Below are positions 1-9,292 of a stretch of DNA of 64,000 nucleotides, in pieces (position 1 is the first letter of the stretch; each line of letters begins with the position of its first letter). A program made the translations under genes and the position numbers. The notes beneath the pieces are model-generated. The model did not search any database, had not been told where the DNA came from, and saw nothing but the letters and a program-made list of their open reading frames with translations. Source of the DNA: an uncultured Aquimarina sp. (lineage in GTDB: Bacteria > Bacteroidota > Bacteroidia > Flavobacteriales > Flavobacteriaceae); assembly GCA_947500845.1 (NCBI GenBank), contig CANMTP010000005.1, positions 1 to 64,000 of the forward strand, written 5' to 3'.

Positions 1-1190
1 GACCATTGTCCAAAACTTGATTCGAAACTCTCACTAAATGGAAAAGAAGCAACATCACCTGTACAATCTCCACTTGGAGGTGGCGGTGGCGTGCCTAATC
101 CCATAGCATCCCAAAAGGCAGGTATGGTTGCTCGCTCCCCAGAATTGGAACCTCCCGATCCAGAACAGCCTCCATAGGCATGAACTCCTACTGCGTTTCC
201 TGTCGCTGCATCTATAATTGGGCTTCCAGAATTACCCCCGGTGGTATCTGTTCTATACCGTACAAAAGTATTATCTGCAGAAGATAAAGGTCCTGTATGT
301 GTTTGTTGAGTTTGATTATCAATCCCTGTATCGGTTCCAAAACCAGTAATGGTGATATTACCGCTAGGAGCATCTTGTACCACATTAAAAGATTTACCTT
401 GTGCCTCGATAGGTGTTAAACCTGTTTGCCAATTCGCACTTGCGGTAAAGACTCCCCAATCATTGGCTTGACTGGGACTACTTGGATATGGAGAAACGAA
501 ATTACCAATTGGGTATTGGTCCTCTGGTCCCGGATGCACAATATTTCTATCAGGATTTGATTTCGGAACATTAAATTCTATTACCTGAGCACTACTACCT
601 ACACAGTGTCCAGCAGTTACCAATTTACCATTGGTAATAATCCAACCAGTGCAACCGATAGGGACCATTCTACCGATAGCAGCATCATTTGAGTCTATTC
701 TGTCGTCGTTTGACCCGCATTGTGACTTTATCGTAGGATCTAATTCACCTACGCCTAATTCTCTAATATTCAATCCAACGGCGCTTTCACCAGGGGCTAT
801 GTTTAATTGTATTATTACTTTATCGCCATTAAAATAAGCACTGGAATTATTCCAGTTTTTAATAGTTTGGGAAGTTAGAACTTGAGTGGCACCATCTAAT
901 ACTGAAGTAATGGTTAACGTACTTCTTTGGCCAAGATTTACATCTTTAAAAAATAAACGTAACCAAGTAGCATCTTTTTCAGAAATGGTTTCGGTAATAA
1001 TCTGTGAACTATTACTTTTTTGTATTCCAGATTTTAAATTCAGATCATATTTTGTATAATGTCTTTTTAACTCGTTTTGAGCTAAAGCAACATGAGTACA
1101 AATTAAGAAAACCATGCTAATTAGGACTCTTAATTTTCGCAGATTAAGCGGTTTGTTAAAATAAGTTGTGTTTGTGTTATGTAAATTCAT
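1..1190 (-). CDS. Secreted trypsin-like serine protease with start of a MAM-like domain (3' truncated by window edge)
   Basis: The frame is open from the ATG at 1190 to the window edge, so the C-terminus is missing. Residues 21-37 form a hydrophobic signal segment ending in ALAQ. After about 110 residues of N-terminal beta-rich region comes a chymotrypsin-fold protease with a visible triad: H195 in TAGHC, D244 in NDWGVF and S321 in GGNSGSP. A run of five prolines then leads into SFPFSESFESSFGQW, which resembles the opening of a MAM/concanavalin-like domain. In this phylum such proteins usually end in a T9SS sorting tail; that part lies outside the window. It probably acts outside the cell on proteins. 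The family call is firm; the substrate is unknown. Confidence 0.88.
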   Translation of the reverse strand, partial: MNLHNTNTTYFNKPLNLRKLRVLISMVFLICTHVALAQNELKRHYTKYDLNLKSGIQKSNSSQIITETISEKDATWLRLFFKDVNLGQRSTLTITSVLDGATQVLTSQTIKNWNNSSAYFNGDKVIIQLNIAPGESAVGLNIRELGVGELDPTIKSQCGSNDDRIDSNDAAIGRMVPIGCTGWIITNGKLVTAGHCVGSSAQVIEFNVPKSNPDRNIVHPGPEDQYPIGNFVSPYPSSPSQANDWGVFTASANWQTGLTPIEAQGKSFNVVQDAPSGNITITGFGTDTGIDNQTQQTHTGPLSSADNTFVRYRTDTTGGNSGSPIIDAATGNAVGVHAYGGCSGSGGSNSGERATIPAFWDAMGLGTPPPPPSGDCTGDVASFPFSESFESSFGQW

Positions 1191-1496
1191 ACGAATAAGA
1201 ATTAGTTATTATTGGTTAGACATTAAATTTAACATTAATAAATATTGCTGTAATTTCGTAATTACAGCAAAATTGTCTTCCAATTCATCCGTGACTAAGT
1301 AGTTTGCTTAATTCGGACTCCAATTTTTATCCTAATTCTTGTTTCCACTAGTAAAAGAAGTAGCTATGATAGAAGTATTTTAACTTCTTCAATGTACAAG
1401 ATAAAAAAAGAAAAACAACTCTTCAAAAAAAGTTTAACAATGTGTATTTAAAGTGAGTATATTAATCTCTATTTTTACCACCTAGCAAGAACAATT
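1191..1496. other. Intergenic region between divergent protease and mnmE
   Basis: This 306-base AT-rich stretch separates the protease gene (leftward) from mnmE (rightward) and must hold both promoters. No gene-like frame is visible. The only clear structure is the hairpin at 1245-1270. I could not place a confident TAnnTTTG element in it. Confidence 0.6.
1245..1270. other. Perfect 11-bp inverted repeat upstream of the protease gene
   Basis: TTGCTGTAATT (1245-1255) pairs perfectly with AATTACAGCAA (1260-1270) around a TCGT tetraloop. It lies 55 bases upstream of the protease start, between divergent genes, so it is unlikely to be a terminator. It could be an operator or a 5'-UTR hairpin in the protease mRNA. 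The function is inferred from position only. Confidence 0.5.
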
Positions 1497-2888
1497 ATGA
1501 TCCCACAAGATACTATAGTAGCATTAGCCACTCCATCAGGAGCAGGTGCCATAGCAGTAATTCGTGTTTCCGGGAAAGACGCGATTGCTATATGCACTCC
1601 CTTATTTAGATCAGTAAGTGGAAAGGAGCTTGATAAACAGAAAAGTCATACAATACATCTTGGACATATTGTAGATGGAAAACGAGTATTGGATGAAGTA
1701 TTGATATCTATTTTTAAGGGAACTAATTCATATACAGGCGAACCTACTATTGAAATTTCTTGTCATGGTTCTATTTATATTCAACAAGAAATTATTCAAC
1801 TTTTACTACGTAAAGGATGCAGAATGGCAGATGCTGGTGAGTTTACTTTGCGCGCCTTCTTAAATGGAAAATTGGATCTTTCTCAGGCAGAAGCGGTGGC
1901 CGACTTGATAGCCTCAGATTCTGAAGCATCTCATCAAATTGCTATGCAGCAAATGCGTGGAGGGTTTTCTAATGAAATAAAAATGCTACGAGACGAGTTA
2001 CTTAACTTCGCCTCATTAATTGAATTAGAGCTTGATTTTGCAGAAGAGGATGTAGAGTTCGCAGATCGCACTCAGTTTAAAGAATTAATCAATAGAATTA
2101 CCAAGGTTTTAAAACGTTTGATCGACTCTTTTGCCGTTGGAAATGTGATCAAGAATGGAATCCCGGTCGCTATTGTAGGCGAACCTAATGTTGGTAAATC
2201 TACATTACTTAACGCTCTTCTCAATGAAGAAAGAGCCATTGTATCCGATATAGCCGGAACCACACGAGATACGATTGAAGATGAAATTAATATTGGTGGA
2301 ATAGGGTTTAGGTTTATTGATACTGCTGGAATACGAGATACTAAAGATGTAGTTGAAAGTATAGGTATACAGAAGACTTTTGAAAAAATGGAGCAAGCCC
2401 AGGTAGTGATCTATTTGGTTGACAGTTCACAATTAACAGCTAATAGTTTGCAAGTACTAAAAACTGAAATCGGTAAAATAAAAAATAAATACCCGCAAAA
2501 ACCGTTGATTATTGTTGCCAACAAGGTTGACAAGCTAAGCCATGATCAAATCGCAAATTTGACCTCTGAAATTGAGAATATCCATCTACTTTCTGCAAAA
2601 ACCGGTTTGGGAGTTGAAGAACTACAAAACAAACTTCTGGAGTTTGTAAATACTGGAGCATTGCGTAACAATGAAACGATTGTAACCAATACCAGGCATT
2701 ATGACGCACTTCTCAAAGCCCTTGAGGAAATTCAAAAAGTACAATACGGACTAGATACAGGACTATCAGGAGATTTAATGGCTATTGATATTCGACAGGC
2801 ATTATACCATTTTGGTGAGATCACTGGTGAAATATCCTGTGATGATCTTTTGGGAAATATCTTTGCTAATTTCTGTATCGGGAAGTAG
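1497..2888 (+). CDS. mnmE: tRNA modification GTPase MnmE (TrmE)
   Basis: MnmE, with MnmG, installs the carboxymethylaminomethyl (or related) group on U34 of certain tRNAs. The 463-residue length is normal. The N-terminal folate-binding domain covers about 1-120, then a helical domain, then the inserted G domain: G1 GEPNVGKST at 228-236, TTRD 255-258, DTAG 275-278 and NKVD 342-345. The protein ends in the family's invariant CIGK, whose Cys is needed for the modification. The stop falls at 2886-2888, inside a 33-bp element repeated at 9382-9414, so the 3' end looks like an occupied attachment site. MnmG is not in the window. Confidence 0.97.
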   Translation: MIPQDTIVALATPSGAGAIAVIRVSGKDAIAICTPLFRSVSGKELDKQKSHTIHLGHIVDGKRVLDEVLISIFKGTNSYTGEPTIEISCHGSIYIQQEIIQLLLRKGCRMADAGEFTLRAFLNGKLDLSQAEAVADLIASDSEASHQIAMQQMRGGFSNEIKMLRDELLNFASLIELELDFAEEDVEFADRTQFKELINRITKVLKRLIDSFAVGNVIKNGIPVAIVGEPNVGKSTLLNALLNEERAIVSDIAGTTRDTIEDEINIGGIGFRFIDTAGIRDTKDVVESIGIQKTFEKMEQAQVVIYLVDSSQLTANSLQVLKTEIGKIKNKYPQKPLIIVANKVDKLSHDQIANLTSEIENIHLLSAKTGLGVEELQNKLLEFVNTGALRNNETIVTNTRHYDALLKALEEIQKVQYGLDTGLSGDLMAIDIRQALYHFGEITGEISCDDLLGNIFANFCIGK

Positions 2889-2894
2889 TTTTTC
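2862..2894 (+). repeat. Direct repeat copy 1: mnmE 3' end (candidate att site)
   Basis: This copy encodes FANFCIGK-stop and then TTTTTC. It matches 9382-9414 at 28 of 33 positions by hand alignment, with the best block (TGTATCGG through TAGTTTTTC) at 19 of 21. The extreme 3' end of trmE/mnmE is a known integration target of tyrosine-recombinase islands, such as the SGI1 family. That makes this a plausible attachment half-site joined to a functional gene. Confidence 0.65.
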
Positions 2895-2955
2895 TCAATT
2901 TTAGTATACTTCTTGCCTTTGCTAAATATTCTCTAATAAAAGAGGCTATAGTATA

Positions 2956-4218
2956 TTATTTTAGCTCGTAGGTACTTAAATTATTTTTAAAAACAGCGTT
3001 AGCAATATTCCCTGCCCCTTGGAAGCGAACTCTTAGCCCATAAATGGGATTAGATGCTTCTGTTGGTATAGTATAAATAATTTGATTATTGACTAGAACA
3101 GAGAGTACATTGTTTTTTGATATTAATTCAACGGTTTGCCAGTTAGATAGGTCTATTCCAAAATTTGATAAGTCATTATTTTTTCCGCGTATTTCTACAG
3201 AAGGAACGTACATGTATAAATTAGCAATACAACCTAACAACGAAAATGGAATAATAATAGCATCTCCTTCCAATAATATTAGTAATTCAGTATTTTGACA
3301 AATATTTACTCCTCCTATGGATTCATTTTTCAGGTTTGCTTTAAAATTAAAATTATCTGCGTATAAACCTTCGAACTCTTTAACATAACTCAATACCGTC
3401 CAAACTTCTTCGGTCTCTGGAACTATGTTATAAGCTTTAAGTAAGTCTTTGGATATACTTAAACTATCCTTATACCTGAATTCAGAATCGTTAAGATATT
3501 GCGGTATAGTTTTCCTATCAATTGCTGCAATCCAACCTTTGGAGGGTATAAGTAAAGGTTTTTCTTTGACTACCTTATCATTTACAACTAGTTTTGCTTC
3601 ATAATAACCAGGATAATAATAAATACTGGTATGGATTGAATCATTTTGGTTTACTTGAGTCCTTCTTTTGGTATTCCAACTTTGTTGAATCTGCAAGACA
3701 TCTTCAGAAGAGGTGTTTTTACTTTCGTATCTAAACACTACTGAAGATGGGAGGTTATTCCCAACTTTATCAATAGAGAAATTAAATTCCTTTGCATCAA
3801 GCGTTCTCTTAGATGATCCGTTTTTAGAAAGTAACCAGACAACCAGGCTCAATGCTAGTATGGATATCACTGAGAGAAAAATTTTCCTAAGTGCAATGGT
3901 TCTTTTTTTGTTTGATATGACGGACATAATTTCTTTTTCAGAGTTCTGTAATTGCTGAAGTACGGAATCTCTAAAATCGTTGTAGCCCCCATATTGAGCT
4001 AAAATATTTAAGGTGCTAATACTGGGTTTAGAATCATAGTTAACCTTTCCCCATAGCCGTTTTAAGGTTAGTGAACTAATTTTTTCCCCAGTCTTTTCTT
4101 GAATAGAATCACTCAGCCACTCAAAATCATATCCATTCCAAGTATTGCCATTACCTCTACCGATTTGATTCTCGATAATTTTCAATAGTCGATTTATGTT
4201 CTCTCTCGTTCTATCCAT
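2956..4218 (-). CDS. Membrane-anchored HTH-like protein with extracytoplasmic beta-sandwich domains
   Basis: The gene encodes 420 residues. Residues 1-90 form a helical domain with the motif ISSLTLKRLWGKVNY followed by PSISTLNILAQYGGY, a Bacteroidetes module that resembles a DNA-binding helix-turn-helix. A single membrane segment lies at about 111-131. The rest should be periplasmic: a PKD-like stretch (about 140-230, with YYYPGYYEAKLVV) and a C-terminal concanavalin-like sandwich (about 340-415, with NWQTVELI and LRVRFQGAGNIANAVF). The order of cytosolic DNA-binding-like head, membrane span and external sensor suggests a one-component membrane regulator, but no target is known. It diverges from the two beta-sandwich genes that follow, which may be its targets. 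Confidence 0.7.
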   Translation of the reverse strand: MDRTRENINRLLKIIENQIGRGNGNTWNGYDFEWLSDSIQEKTGEKISSLTLKRLWGKVNYDSKPSISTLNILAQYGGYNDFRDSVLQQLQNSEKEIMSVISNKKRTIALRKIFLSVISILALSLVVWLLSKNGSSKRTLDAKEFNFSIDKVGNNLPSSVVFRYESKNTSSEDVLQIQQSWNTKRRTQVNQNDSIHTSIYYYPGYYEAKLVVNDKVVKEKPLLIPSKGWIAAIDRKTIPQYLNDSEFRYKDSLSISKDLLKAYNIVPETEEVWTVLSYVKEFEGLYADNFNFKANLKNESIGGVNICQNTELLILLEGDAIIIPFSLLGCIANLYMYVPSVEIRGKNNDLSNFGIDLSNWQTVELISKNNVLSVLVNNQIIYTIPTEASNPIYGLRVRFQGAGNIANAVFKNNLSTYELK

Positions 4219-4618
4219 AAGTAATTGAAAACCTGATGTTTTCTAAGATTGAATGTTTTTGAATCAAATTGATACTCATTTGAATTTTAGTATTAACGCT
4301 TTTCGTGCAATTTCATTCTATCAAATAAATGTTTTGTTAATGCCTTAAGAACCTAACAAAAATTATAAAATTATTATGTAGTACCATTAAACATTATTAC
4401 TCAATACAATTACGGTTTCATTGACCCTTTTTATGATTCTTGAGTAGCAAAACGGAATAGAATAATAAAGAGTATACATTTTTAAAAATTAAAAAGAATA
4501 AAACGGCTAAGCATAATAATACATAAGATATTTCTAGGCTGATATCCAAAAATAGATATTTCGATACATATGCTGAATAAGCCTGAAATTAAACCCTCAT
4601 CGATTAAACAAAGATAAG
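4219..4618. other. Intergenic region of the island remnant
   Basis: These 400 AT-rich bases lie between divergent genes (leftward HTH-membrane protein, rightward lipoprotein). I see no convincing frame, repeat or RNA. It should carry the promoters of both directions and could hold the binding site of the HTH protein. Confidence 0.5.
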
Positions 4619-5269
4619 ATGAAAAAAGAAATTTTGAGATTTATAACAAATTTTATAGTTCTAATCCTAATGGGATGTTCAAGTAAAATAATACCGTTAA
4701 CCAATGCTAATTTAGATGTTAGAAATCGGGATATTGTGTCGGTTAATAGGGACGTCAACACTCTGATATTAAATAACAAAATAGGAGATGGAATCGCAAT
4801 AATCAAAGATTTGAAATTCGATGAAGGTATTATTGAAGTAGAGTTAAAAGGAGAGAATAATCCACAAAAAAGCTTTGTGGGTATTGCATTTAACATTCAA
4901 AACGATTCTATATACGAAGCGGTTTATTTTAGACCTTTCAACTTTCAATCTAATGAGAAAGTAAGAAGAGAACATTCCGTCCAGTATATCTCTAAACCAG
5001 AATTTGAATGGCGATTTTTGAGAACCAACTATAAAGGGCAATTTGAGAGTGAATACCCACGCCAACCATCGCCAGATGAATGGTTTAAAGTAAGAGTGAA
5101 AATTGATGGTAAAAAAGTATTCGTTTATGACCAAGAAACTAAGGTAGAATTACTCTCGATTGAACGATTAACAAAACAAATCTCTAACAGAATAGGACTC
5201 TGGACAGGTTATAATTCTAAAGGTGAGTTTAGAAATTTAAAAATAAAGAAGTTGAAAACGAAGTACTAA
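4619..5269 (+). CDS. Lipoprotein with concanavalin-like (LamG/DUF1080-type) domain
   Basis: The gene encodes 216 residues. The N-terminus is a lipoprotein signal with lipobox LMGC (Cys20). The mature part is one beta-sandwich: DGIAIIKDLKFDEGIIEVEL, a central FVGIAFNI strand, and the ending RIGLWTGYNSKGEFRNLKI, typical of the LamG/DUF1080-like fold that often binds or processes sugars. No catalytic residues can be assigned. It is followed by a second secreted protein of related fold (5374-6543), and the divergent membrane HTH protein has a similar C-terminal domain. Expected location is a lipid-anchored position in the periplasm or outer membrane. Confidence 0.65.
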   Translation: MKKEILRFITNFIVLILMGCSSKIIPLTNANLDVRNRDIVSVNRDVNTLILNNKIGDGIAIIKDLKFDEGIIEVELKGENNPQKSFVGIAFNIQNDSIYEAVYFRPFNFQSNEKVRREHSVQYISKPEFEWRFLRTNYKGQFESEYPRQPSPDEWFKVRVKIDGKKVFVYDQETKVELLSIERLTKQISNRIGLWTGYNSKGEFRNLKIKKLKTKY

Positions 5270-5373
5270 CAATAATGTATAGAAGACCCTACAGAGATGC
5301 TACATTGCATGTAAACTTCGTTAGCCTGAATTCAGCCTTGTTAAGATTAATGTTAGTATAAAAAGATATAACG

Positions 5374-6543
5374 ATGCTAAAAGCCAAAAACTTTGTAATA
5401 GCTTCATTTTTACCAATAGTTTGCGCTGCTCAAATATTATTTGAAGATAATTTTGAAGGAAATCTTTCTGGATGGGAATTAAATAATACCGCATCGTTGG
5501 AAATACTCGATTCTCAAAACCCCAAACAAGGAAAGGCGCTAATATTAAGACCTAATAGTAATGTTTCGGCATTAATCAAAAATTCTGATCAATGGGGTTC
5601 TATAAGAGTAGAAGGCAAAATGTTGTTTCCAACAGATGAGCATAATTATTTAGGATTCATTTACAATTATCAAAAAACAACCCAAAGAGAAGACTTTGGT
5701 CTGTTGTATGTTAAAGGAAATGGAAGTTATATAAGAGCAAATCCATGTAGAGATGGTAATGTTTCTCGACTTTTATACGAAGAGTACAAAACTAATCTAG
5801 CAGAAGATCAGGCTATTAAAATTGGGACGTGGCACTCGTTTAAAATGGAAGTTGTCAATGAAACCTGCCATTTATACGTTAATGACATGCAGAGACCTAA
5901 AATAACCTTCGACCACTTTGAGCTAAAATCAGGTAAAATAGGATTTCAACCCAGAGTTACAGGTGGAGCTGTCTGGATTGACGATATTAAAGTAACCTCA
6001 ATTAAACAGCTTAATTATAAAGGCGAAAATATTCCAACTATTAAGTACGAACCAGATTCGTTAATCACAAAATGGGAAGTATTTGGACCTTTAACAAAGC
6101 CCTATTCAGCAATTGAACAAACTGCAAATTACAATGATGTTTCAATGGAGATAGATGAAAAAAAAAGTATGTGGGAAAATTTTGAAACGGATGCAAGAGG
6201 TGCGTTAATCGCAGGTAGAATCACTGAATATCAAGGAGAAAACACGGTTGCCTATTTTCGTACGTTGTTAATTGCCGAAGAAGATAAAACGGTGACATTG
6301 CACTTTACAACTACAGATGAGTTGGCCCTATATTTAAATGGAAAAGACGCGGGAAGAGTTTACCGAGATGGCTATGTTTCGAAAGACAATGACTGGAATG
6401 CCTGGTACGATTTCTACAAAAATCCTGAACATAAAGGCAGGAAGAAAAGAATTTCTCTAAAGCAAGGAAAAAATCAATTAATAATTAGGGTTAGGAATGG
6501 ACAGTTTGCTTCAGGAGGCTTCTTTATTTACATGGAGAGGTAA
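5374..6543 (+). CDS. Secreted two-domain protein: LamG/DUF1080-like sandwich plus carbohydrate-binding-like domain
   Basis: The gene encodes 389 residues with a signal peptide ending near Ala19 (VCAAQ). Residues about 20-205 form a concanavalin-like sandwich (ILFEDNFEGNLSGWELNN, then GKIGFQPRVTGGAVWIDDIK). Residues about 220-389 look like a jelly-roll domain of the galactose-binding/PA14 type: TVTLHFTTTDELALYLNGK, then KNQLIIRVRNGQFASGGFFI. This pairing is common in exported polysaccharide-handling proteins, but no enzyme class is recognisable. It lies 104 bases after the lipoprotein gene and 8 bases before the next, so co-transcription with the latter is likely. Confidence 0.6.
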   Translation: MLKAKNFVIASFLPIVCAAQILFEDNFEGNLSGWELNNTASLEILDSQNPKQGKALILRPNSNVSALIKNSDQWGSIRVEGKMLFPTDEHNYLGFIYNYQKTTQREDFGLLYVKGNGSYIRANPCRDGNVSRLLYEEYKTNLAEDQAIKIGTWHSFKMEVVNETCHLYVNDMQRPKITFDHFELKSGKIGFQPRVTGGAVWIDDIKVTSIKQLNYKGENIPTIKYEPDSLITKWEVFGPLTKPYSAIEQTANYNDVSMEIDEKKSMWENFETDARGALIAGRITEYQGENTVAYFRTLLIAEEDKTVTLHFTTTDELALYLNGKDAGRVYRDGYVSKDNDWNAWYDFYKNPEHKGRKKRISLKQGKNQLIIRVRNGQFASGGFFIYMER

Positions 6544-6551
6544 CTCGTGAT

Positions 6552-7244
6552 ATGTTTAATAATTTGGATGACCAAATAGTCAAAAAAGTCATGAGATCAA
6601 AGAAGAATACCATTCATCATTTAGAAAAAATCGGAGCAATAGCTGGAATTCTCTCCATTATATTTTACTTACTAGCAGTCCTACCGTTTATTCCGGATTA
6701 CCTAAGTAGATTGTTAGGGTTCACTTTTCCATTATTTTGGATTATTGCTTTTAGGGGACTTTATAGTTTTTTAAAAAAAGAGTATCACACGTCAACACTT
6801 GAAATAGCTTATTTATTTGGAATCATTGGAGCGGCAATTGCTTGTTCATTTATTGTGGTTCAACAAGCAAATTTTATATGGCATGCCACTGCAATGGAAG
6901 CAACACATTCTGAAGAAGCAAAATCATTGTTAAAAGCATCTTTCAAAGGTGCAAACAGAGTGCAAGCAGGATTGGATGTTACTTTCGATATTTTCATTAG
7001 TATATCTTGGTTCCTTTTCGGAATTAACATTGCAAAAAGTTCTTATTTTAATAAGCTATTGGGATGGACTGGTTGCCTGATTTCAGCGAGTCTTTTGACC
7101 TTAAATATGGTAACTTTCCCTACAGCACCAGCAGAAGCTGATCTTATAGACTTGGGTCCATTCTTGGGTTTATGGGCTTTGATCGTTTTTATTTGGTTTA
7201 CCCGAATCTTATTTAAAAATAAAAATAGTACTAATGGATACTAA
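6552..7244 (+). CDS. Multi-pass membrane protein, DUF4386-like
   Basis: The gene encodes 230 residues with about six hydrophobic segments, for example IGAIAGILSIIFYLLAVLPF near the start and FLGLWALIVFIWFTRILF at the end. The arrangement, with a short loop of WHATAM and a central ANRVQAGLDVTFDIFIS segment, resembles DUF4386 membrane proteins, which have no assigned function. The start is uncertain: Met14 (at 6591) would also give a complete protein. It sits 8 bases behind the secreted two-domain protein and 38 before the epimerase, probably in one transcript. Confidence 0.6.
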   Translation: MFNNLDDQIVKKVMRSKKNTIHHLEKIGAIAGILSIIFYLLAVLPFIPDYLSRLLGFTFPLFWIIAFRGLYSFLKKEYHTSTLEIAYLFGIIGAAIACSFIVVQQANFIWHATAMEATHSEEAKSLLKASFKGANRVQAGLDVTFDIFISISWFLFGINIAKSSYFNKLLGWTGCLISASLLTLNMVTFPTAPAEADLIDLGPFLGLWALIVFIWFTRILFKNKNSTNGY

Positions 7245-7282
7245 ACACCAATGATGTAAAAAGAATAAAAAACTAATTACTT

Positions 7283-8443
7283 ATGAACAAAAGACAATTT
7301 ATAAAAACTATTGGCACTACTGCGGCTCTTACAATCTTAAATCCATTAACAGCTTTAAGTTTTTCAGAACAACCTAAAATTAGTAATGATAAAAAAGTAT
7401 TGATTCTTGGTGGTAGAGGTTTTATCGGCCCTACTATTGTCAAATCATTTTTAGATGGTGGTTACGAAGTGACCTTGTTAAACAGAAATAAAACAAATAC
7501 GCATCTTTTTGAAAACTTACCCTTAATAATTTGTGATCGCGAAAAAGAAAATAAGGCTGGTTTGAAAGAAATTGATAAAAAATACAAAGATAAATTCTGG
7601 AATGTGGTAATAGATACGTGGCAAAAATCACCAAAGGCTGTTTCAGATTTTTTAGAGGAGTTTAAAGATAGTATTGGTCATTACCACTATATCTCGAGTG
7701 TTTCTGTTTACGATAAATGGGACAAAAAATTCATAAAGGAAGACGAGCCTTTAAATCCTTTGCCTCAACTCCCTAAATCTATAGCTGAAGGAATGGAGCA
7801 TCGTTACGCGCTTCGTAAAACGTTTGCAGAAGAAATTATAAGAACACGAATAGATAATTATACGATATATAGATCTCACGGGATGAGAGATTACAGAAGT
7901 GTTGACCCTAACAATATAATTGACGAGCCATTTTGGCCGATACGCTTCTACAGAGGAGGAGAAATTTTACTGCCTGATGTAAAAAATCATCATATCCAAG
8001 CAGTTGATGTCCAAAGTATGGTGAGTTTCATTCTCCATTGTTCTAACAAGAAAACTTTTGGAGAGTTTAATATTGCTTTTCAACCAACACCCTTTAAAGA
8101 TTATGTGTCAAGTTTAATACATGCTACTCAAAAACCAACAAGAATGCATTGGATTGATGGTGAATTCTTAATAGAAAATGGACTTATTCCCTATAAAATC
8201 GTTCCTTTTTGGAAACCTCATCCAGAAGGGTCGTATTATTTTAATGTGCAAAAGGCAATCGAAGCTGGTTTTGTGCATAGACCTTTGGTAGATATGATAA
8301 AAGATCAGATAGAGGGTTATAAACATAGATATCCGAAAAATGATATCAAATTTGGTGAACAGCCTGATGGTAGGGTAAAATGTTATTCATTAGATCAGGA
8401 GAAAGAAATAATCAAAAAATGGAAGTTGAAAAATAGAAATTGA
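7283..8443 (+). CDS. Secreted NAD-dependent epimerase/dehydratase-like protein
   Basis: The gene encodes 386 residues. The N-terminus MNKRQFIKTIGTTAALTIL is an export signal, with KR where a Tat signal has RR. The Rossmann motif LILGGRGFIGPTIV follows at about 40-53, so the protein is an extended SDR/NAD-epimerase. An exported SDR is unusual; similar Bacteroidetes proteins are annotated as NAD-dependent epimerases with signal sequences. The substrate is unknown. The stop at 8441-8443 coincides with the point where the broken Fic gene begins, so a deletion may have joined the two. Confidence 0.72.
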   Translation: MNKRQFIKTIGTTAALTILNPLTALSFSEQPKISNDKKVLILGGRGFIGPTIVKSFLDGGYEVTLLNRNKTNTHLFENLPLIICDREKENKAGLKEIDKKYKDKFWNVVIDTWQKSPKAVSDFLEEFKDSIGHYHYISSVSVYDKWDKKFIKEDEPLNPLPQLPKSIAEGMEHRYALRKTFAEEIIRTRIDNYTIYRSHGMRDYRSVDPNNIIDEPFWPIRFYRGGEILLPDVKNHHIQAVDVQSMVSFILHCSNKKTFGEFNIAFQPTPFKDYVSSLIHATQKPTRMHWIDGEFLIENGLIPYKIVPFWKPHPEGSYYFNVQKAIEAGFVHRPLVDMIKDQIEGYKHRYPKNDIKFGEQPDGRVKCYSLDQEKEIIKKWKLKNRN

Positions 8444-8444
8444 T

Positions 8445-9292
8445 TACAAATTTCATAGTAAGACATATCATCTAGCGTCACTTGAGATAGAAGGAAATAC
8501 TCTTACAGAAGAGCAGATTACTGCTCTATTAGATAATAAAAGAGTCCTAGCTCCTCAAAAAGATATTTTAGAAATACAGAATGCTATAAAAGTTTATGAA
8601 CTATTACAAGAACTTAATCCACATAAACTAAATGATCTATGTAAAGCACATAGGTGTTTAGTGAATGGATTAATTGATACAGCTGGAAAACTTAGAACAA
8701 AAAACGTAGGTATTGTAAAGGGATCAGAAGTTGCTCATATTGCTCCAGGAGGAAATATGGTAAAAGGTTTACTGGGCGATCTATTTGATTATATCAAAAA
8801 CGAAAATGATCTCATACTTATAAAAAGCTGCGTATTTCACTACGAGTTAGAATTCATTCACCCTTTTATTGATGGAAATGGTAGAATGGGTAGATTATGG
8901 CAAACTTTAATATTGATACAACAATATCCTGCACTTGAATATCTCCCTGTAGAAACGCTAATCAAAAATAAACAAGAAGAATACTATAACGTATTAGCCA
9001 TATCCGATAAATCTGGAAACTCAACCCCATTTATAGAATTCATGCTGGCTATCATTCTTGAAGCTTTAAAAGAGTATTACCATCTCAAAATAAATCTGTT
9101 ACCAAAGATGATCGAATTTCTATTTTTAGAGATAAAATGAAAAAAGAGGATTTCGGAAGAAAAGAATATTTAAAAAACTTTAAAAATATCTCTCAGGCAA
9201 CAGCACGTAGAGATTTAAATTGAATTGTTTCGGAACGTATTCTTTCTAAGACTGGAGATAAAAGAAATACAAAATATCATTTTATTAATTGA
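8445..9292 (+). pseudogene. Broken Fic-family gene (AMP-transferase-like), 5' truncated, frameshifted and with an internal stop
   Basis: An open frame from about 8430 to 9140 encodes the inhibitory-helix motif SLEIEGNTLTEEQ and the catalytic loop HPFIDGNGRMGRLW, as in Fic proteins with an intramolecular inhibitory helix. The usual N-terminal 40-50 residues are absent, and the frame begins at the 3' end of the epimerase gene. The C-terminal winged-helix region (KKEDFGRKEYLKNFKNISQA) continues in a different frame from about 9105, then meets TGA at 9221-9223. After that, GDKRNTKYHFIN runs to the stop at 9290. Three independent lesions show that this is a relic, although the catalytic motif itself is intact. 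A GTG at 8661 could start only a fragment. Confidence 0.85.

Noticed and set aside
2903..2949. Imperfect stem between mnmE and the convergent gene
   Set aside because: The pairing is interrupted and the gap is short; a terminator is likely but not supported by a clean stem.
5270..5373. Possible integron attC-like site with GTTAGCC and TGTTAAG pieces
   Set aside because: The required RYYYAAC and GTTRRRY pair is not met and no clear stem forms.
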